Below are positions 60,801 to 64,000 of a stretch of DNA of 64,000 nt, piece by piece. A program made the translations under genes and the position numbers. The notes beneath the pieces were generated by a model. That model ran no database searches. It saw only the letters and a program-made list of their open reading frames with translations, and was not told where the DNA came from. Each line of letters opens with the position of its first letter. The stretch's first letter is position 1. The stretch covers positions 4,541,799 through 4,605,798 of the forward strand of contig JAVDOI010000008.1 in NCBI GenBank assembly GCA_032191485.1, read 5' to 3'. The stretch comes from Leptoclinus maculatus. Its lineage: Eukaryota; Chordata; Actinopteri; Perciformes; Stichaeidae.

Positions 60801-63149
60801 AACCTTTTCTGTAGGTTATTATAAATTACGTGGAGGTATTTTCGCCGAATTATAAAAATATCCTCCTCACCTGGCAGAGTTTTTTAATCTTTCTATTGTG
60901 GTAATTTGCTTGTCATTCATTTATCTGAAGCACCATGGTTTACTGATGTATTATTTGACATCCAACACTTTGCGCCTCTGGCCCGATTTTCTAGTTGCGT
61001 TTACATTCTTTCATTCACTGCGATAGAGCGGCGACTGCAGCAAGTCCAAGGTTTGCAGTGGAGATGTCTTTGATAGAAAAGGTGAAGGAAAAGGAGAAGA
61101 CTACTGTGCCTTTTTTTTTTCAACTTCATTATGTTGTCATCACTCTAAATAATCTCTACCTGCATTTGAAACTTGAAGAAGAAAACACAACCAACCAAAA
61201 GGTGGAGGCTACATCCGTAGGCTCCAAAGCTACGCAATAGCACGCCAACGCACAACTATGCATCCTCACTAAGTGCTGAGGATGTATTAATAATACAAAT
61301 ATGTGTGTTGTTGTGTGTTTAGTCTTATAGCTGTTATAATAGCATATGTTCTGCTTGTGATTCAATTTGGTGTCATCAACTGCCAAAGTGCTTAAAATCT
61401 GCAACCCTGTTCCCATCACCAAGCTTGTTTTTTTACGTGTTCCCCATATGAATGAATGCTGTAAAACTATGCTTAGAGGTATATGTTTGTGAAACACATT
61501 GCAAAGTTGTTTTAGTATCCACATAGCAGGGGGAAAAAAAAGTTCATCCAGTGAGATAAACCATTTAGCAGATGAGCTCACAGCTAGAAGTGGTTCGACG
61601 TGGTTTGGTGGTCCTGAGCCATATCAGGACACCATTTGGTCCACGGTTCACCCTGCTGGGTAATAATACTATTCACTCTGTCTGTTGCTCCTGTGCCCTC
61701 GCCATCTGGGGATTTAATGAGCCCAGAACGGCCTTGTTGATGCCAACCAATTGCAGAGCTCGCATGCAACCCTCCTGGTTAGTCGAACCCCAGCATGAGT
61801 CAGTAGCTTCATGGAAGCAGAGAAATGTGTCCCATACAGCGAGTTTAAGTGAGTCCCCGCATGACGTGCATACTACTGGAGCCGTATACCCACAATACCA
61901 CTCTCTGTCACACATTGACACCAATACACTCTCTCCGTGTATCAATAGTTAAATCCATAATTGCTTCAAAATGATGAAGGGAATCTTAATATGACTGAAA
62001 ATGCTTACACATGATTGAGCATCAGGCTTAATAGCGTTCCGTTATCTGAGCGAAACATCTGTAATTAGCAGGTCACATTGTTCAACTTTTCATTAACCCC
62101 TTAAAGTTCTCAGACGTCTAATACCAAACTCTCCGTAATTGAGAAAAGTTTGTTTTTCTCAAAACTCCCAATTCTACCCAAGGACATCTGATAAGACTGA
62201 GAGGGGGGGGGTCAGTGTGGAGACAGTCTGGTTGAACTACTTTGTCTCGCAGTATGTGGCAAAAAAGATCAATACTGCGTGTTGCTCATGTTGTGCCCTG
62301 CAGTGCTCTGAGTGGTGTCGTCTTGACATAGTAGCGGTCCCAGCTGCTGATTCAGAGTGCACTGATGGTGGTGAAATCCTATGATGGAGGACTTTAAAGC
62401 AGCAGAGCTCTCCCAAAAGGCCCGAGTAGGGCTCTGTCAAAGCACTCTGATGCTGTTCTTCAGGGATTTCAAGCTGTATGTATTTTGTTACAGAAAAAAC
62501 ACCAAGACAGTAAAGGTGGCCCCCTGCTGTTTTTATGTATGGTTCTTATTTAATTACAAACCCTGTTGACTTTTTTTTAATATTTTTTAATTATTTCAGA
62601 ATGGAGAACCATTGATTGCCAAAGCAGAAATGCAGAAATGTAGACTCTTTTTTGCTTTCATGCTGAGAGATCAAACATCAGCACAATAGTCATCATTTTG
62701 CACATCTGGGTGCCACAGAAATGTTTTGTTTTGCCACAGATTTTTAATTTTCTCATTTTGAATACTATGCTAGTAAAATAAATTATACAAAAAGACATTG
62801 GTGCCAATACAACTCAACAAAATCCCTATCAAATCGTTAACAGAGTGGAGCTTTGACAGGCTCTTCATCAAATTATGGAACCATCTGGAGCTCTCTTATT
62901 CATTTCTATATGCTGATACTAGAATTCATTCGTGGCCAAAATCAGTTTTATCGGATATAATCAAACACATATTAATGCAAGATTTTTTTTAAGCCTTTCC
63001 AAAACATCGCACTGGGACTTGGTCTCAGAGGAAAGTGACAGAAGAAACACAACACACTTTTGTGTGTAGAGCAGCGCCGCAAATTAAAAGCAAACCTCAA
63101 CTTTACTTGTTTGGTAATTTCCCACAAATATCTGCACCCAAGCGGGAGT
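57885..63149. other. Intergenic, nothing recognised
   Basis: No frame with a recognisable domain, including the longer ones at 57947-58315, 59562-59969 and 61156-61581. Short simple repeats occur at about 58790-58805 (ATGG) and 59175-59189 (AT). The segment 60060-60260 lacks repeats and could be a conserved non-coding element. Confidence 0.45.
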
Positions 63150-63690
63150 CTTAAAGCTGCGTTTCCACCAAGCAATTCAGTTCAGTTCCTCACACATCAA
63201 ACAGTTATTTTCACAGTTCAATTAGTAAAAGTTGTGGAATAGAACCACTCTATTCTTGGTTCCACCTCAAGCTGAGCTGATACTGGAAGACTGAAGACCA
63301 CTGATTGGTCAGAGAGAATCATCACTGGCTCAACACAGGACATCCTGCACGGACTAACTGTTTTTAATATAGCAAAGCTAGCGTAAATAGCAACCGCAAT
63401 TTTGAACTCACTCGACCCAGATTTTAATAAATGGCAGCTCACAAAACTATGCCGTACACACTACACCGTACAACTAAGTTGCAGACGTTCTTGTATTTGG
63501 TTGCCGATTAATTGATTCAGCGATTGTCCCGTTTTAAGATGATGTCACAGCTTCAAGTGAGAATCCCGCCTCCACTGAGGGGGTACAATCTGCAATGGAA
63601 ACATGGCAGAGAAAACATGACTGGGCACCAAAAGTGAGTCACGTAGAGCAGATAAATAGCATGCAGTGGAAACACGGCTCAAAAGGCCAC
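63150..63690. mobile_element. Probable MITE-like repeat ('gcgtttccacc' ends)
   Basis: It begins 'aagctgcgtttccaccaagc' followed by 'aattcagttcag'. It contains 'gaccactgattggtcagaga', and ends 'gcagtggaaacacggctcaa'. The start and the reverse complement of the end share 'gtttccac'. Together these resemble a fish repeat I recall with 'gcgtttccatc' ends and a central 'accactgattggtcagag'. Boundaries are approximate. Confidence 0.5.
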
Positions 63691-64000
63691 TACCTTTCAT
63701 GCATTCAGACACTGTTTTGATACAGTTGATCAAACCCTTTGTGCTGTTTGTTTCAAACCTTTCATTTTGCACATGAGATGGGTTCTACTCCGTTTAGCCA
63801 TGAAGAAAATTAGGACAAATATGAGAGGAGAATCAAAGACCTTTTTTTCAGCAATGTGCAGCACAATGTTATAGCCAAAGAGGAACTAATTAACCTTTTT
63901 TTCCCCCATGCTTTCTCTTAACTCACACCACACAGATAAAAGTGACTTTGCTGGCTTTTCAGTCGTCTCTTTGACCAGGCACACTTCGTCAGCACAATTT

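Overview
This is vertebrate nuclear DNA, almost certainly from a teleost fish. It has long non-coding stretches, GT-AG introns, many dinucleotide microsatellites and several interspersed repeats typical of fish: a tRNA-derived SINE with a 'gtcatttagcagacgc' tail, L2/CR1-like LINE 3' ends, and the 'aggcaaggcaagtttatttgta' tail. I see no bacterial, viral, CRISPR or operon structure.

The only protein-coding gene I can support is the 3' half of man1c1 (Golgi mannosyl-oligosaccharide 1,2-alpha-mannosidase IC, glycoside hydrolase family 47), on the + strand. Eight exons between 25564 and 42130 join without a frameshift into the C-terminal 359 residues. They carry two of the three catalytic acidic residues, the conserved cysteine pair and the calcium-binding threonine. 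The N-terminal half (cytoplasmic tail, membrane anchor, stem, first part of the catalytic barrel) is not visible. A 3' UTR follows from 42131.

Layout: 1-635 unique; 636-1191 a CT-rich microsatellite; 1432-9262 and 9463-17235 two near-identical 7.8 kb blocks on either side of a run of exactly 200 Ns; 17236-25563 non-coding, with a LINE end, a long inverted repeat and compound microsatellites; 25564-42130 man1c1 exons and introns; 42131 to about 43450 probable 3' UTR; 44735-45225 an AT-rich minisatellite; 45899-46306 a MITE with clear terminal inverted repeats; 46307-64000 intergenic sequence with scattered old repeats and no recognisable gene.

The most important observation is that the 7.8 kb duplication looks like an unmerged overlap between two contig ends rather than biology. 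The copies are collinear over their full length, abut the placeholder gap exactly, and differ mostly by one-base insertions and deletions. I found no convincing undescribed biological system. The best genuine curiosities are the inverted repeat around 21.8-24.2 kb and the 408 bp MITE downstream of man1c1.
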